This document shows, piece after piece, positions 26,868 through 27,819 of a stretch of 27,819 nucleotides of DNA. Source of the stretch: Ascoidea tarda (nom. inval.) (taxonomy: Eukaryota > Ascomycota > Saccharomycetes > Ascoideales > Ascoideaceae); the NCBI GenBank assembly GCA_030560485.1, contig JAKTTS010000178.1:1-27819 (forward strand), in the 5' to 3' direction. Position numbers and translations under genes: made by a program. Each line of letters starts with the position of its first letter. The first letter of the stretch is position 1. Under the pieces are notes generated by a model, which ran no database searches, was not told the origin of the DNA, and saw only the letters and a program-made list of their open reading frames with translations.

Positions 26868-27819
26868 TGTGAACGAAGTCGACTAAAGTGATGGCAAGAT
26901 AATATAACAAACAAATAAAATTATTATAAGTTGTTATAAGTTAGACAGATTAATGAGCAATTGAGTTACTTTGGTTAAGCTGTGATAAGTAATTAATAGA
27001 TAGAAAGAGAACAAAAAAAAAACAATTGGGAAAGAACTCGTTCTTTTATGTTGTCAGAAAACAGTTGTCTTGAGCATTTTAAGCACATTCGATGAATTGA
27101 CACATGGGGTCGTATCAATATTTAAAATGACCATCATTGATCATTGACATAATAGCCATGACTGCTTTTAAAGGCAAAAAAAAAACAAAAAAAGATTCAT
27201 ATCATAAGATTGATCCAAGCATAACGCTCGATGATTGGTGGAAAAGCACCAGATATAAAGAGCAATTTCCGTTTTAGGAAAGTGCACAAATCTCGGAGAA
27301 TAAAAATACAGAAAAAAGCAAAACTCAGAATTGATTTTGATTGTTGCTAAACAAGCAATGTTATCATTGGATAACTAAAAACTCGATCCAAGAAACAACC
27401 TGCTTTTGAGCTATTATTATCAGAGAAAAAATTTCATGTTCAATAAAAATACGAGCAAGTATTTCAAGTGTTGCTTGACTTGAAAATAGACTATTTATTA
27501 TCATATGTTGAAGTTTTGAAATTATACATACAACATATAATTTATTTTTAATTTAGATTATTGAAGTTATTGAAATTATCATATATTGAATTACATAATT
27601 AATATTTATCTATCAAATAATATTTGGTTTTATTTTTCATAAATTGAATTATTAAATAGTATATATCTAAAATTAATATTTATATTACAAAACAAAAATC
27701 ATTGTAAAATTTTTTTACTGCGTAAACAATCAAAAATAATTATTATAAGCATTCTTTTGCTCAAAAATTTTAAGTTAAACTTCTAAACTGACACAATAAA
27801 AAAATTTTATTATTGCTTT
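26868..27819. other. Long AT-rich upstream region, no supported gene
   Basis: About 950 bp lie upstream of the last minus-strand gene, up to the window end. I see A- and T-runs and a TATA-like element (ATATAAAG, about 27253), but no open frame of note, tRNA or repeat array. The final 300 bases are almost pure A/T. It may include the promoter of a gene beyond the right edge. Confidence 0.45.

Noticed and set aside
27500-27819. Possible replication origin or centromere-like AT-rich DNA
   Set aside because: Only high A/T content and loose T-rich matches are seen. Origin consensus is unknown for this species, so no call is justified.

Overview
This window comes from an AT-rich ascomycete budding yeast (Saccharomycotina). 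The gene set is typical of yeast: an RLM1-type MADS factor, CLD1/ICT1-type hydrolase, ALA1, VMA5, NEM1, MET1 and EST3. The proteins are unusually rich in asparagine and serine. It is not close to Saccharomyces cerevisiae. It encodes an intact conventional kinesin (kinesin-1) with a recognisable tail regulatory motif, has an intron inside the MADS box, and reads EST3 without a frameshift. CTG codons are almost absent from conserved coding sequence, even where third positions are GC-rich. That fits a lineage that reassigned CUG, such as filamentous Ascoidea/Saccharomycopsis-type yeasts, but the sequence alone does not prove it.

Layout. 1-929 (-): zinc-cluster transcription factor, cut by the window edge. 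2022-5218 (-): RLM1-like MADS factor in two exons. 6021-6645 (-): weak candidate for a small spliced gene. 7185-7765: isolated GC-rich, repeat-bearing island upstream of an unrecognised N-rich ORF (7923-8654, +). 8864-9523 (-): unrecognised helical protein, divergent from a CLD1/ICT1-type hydrolase (9949-11463, +). 11766-14789 (+): ALA1 with two AUG starts. 15255-18053 (-): kinesin-1. 18698-19891 (-): VMA5. 20248-21864 (-): NEM1. 22625-24490 (-): MET1, divergent from EST3 (24907-25536, +). 25977-26867 (-): unrecognised serine-rich protein. The last 950 bases hold no gene I can support.

The genes do not form a pathway. They cover cell-wall-stress transcription, lipid metabolism (hydrolase, Nem1), tRNA charging, microtubule transport, vacuolar acidification, siroheme synthesis and telomerase. 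I saw no tRNA, rRNA, CRISPR array or mobile element. The best leads are the frameshift-free EST3, AUG-based dual targeting of ALA1, a distant branch point with a skipped AG in the RLM1 intron, kinesin-1 in a budding yeast, CTG avoidance, and local GC islands that run from gene 3' ends into neighbouring promoters.
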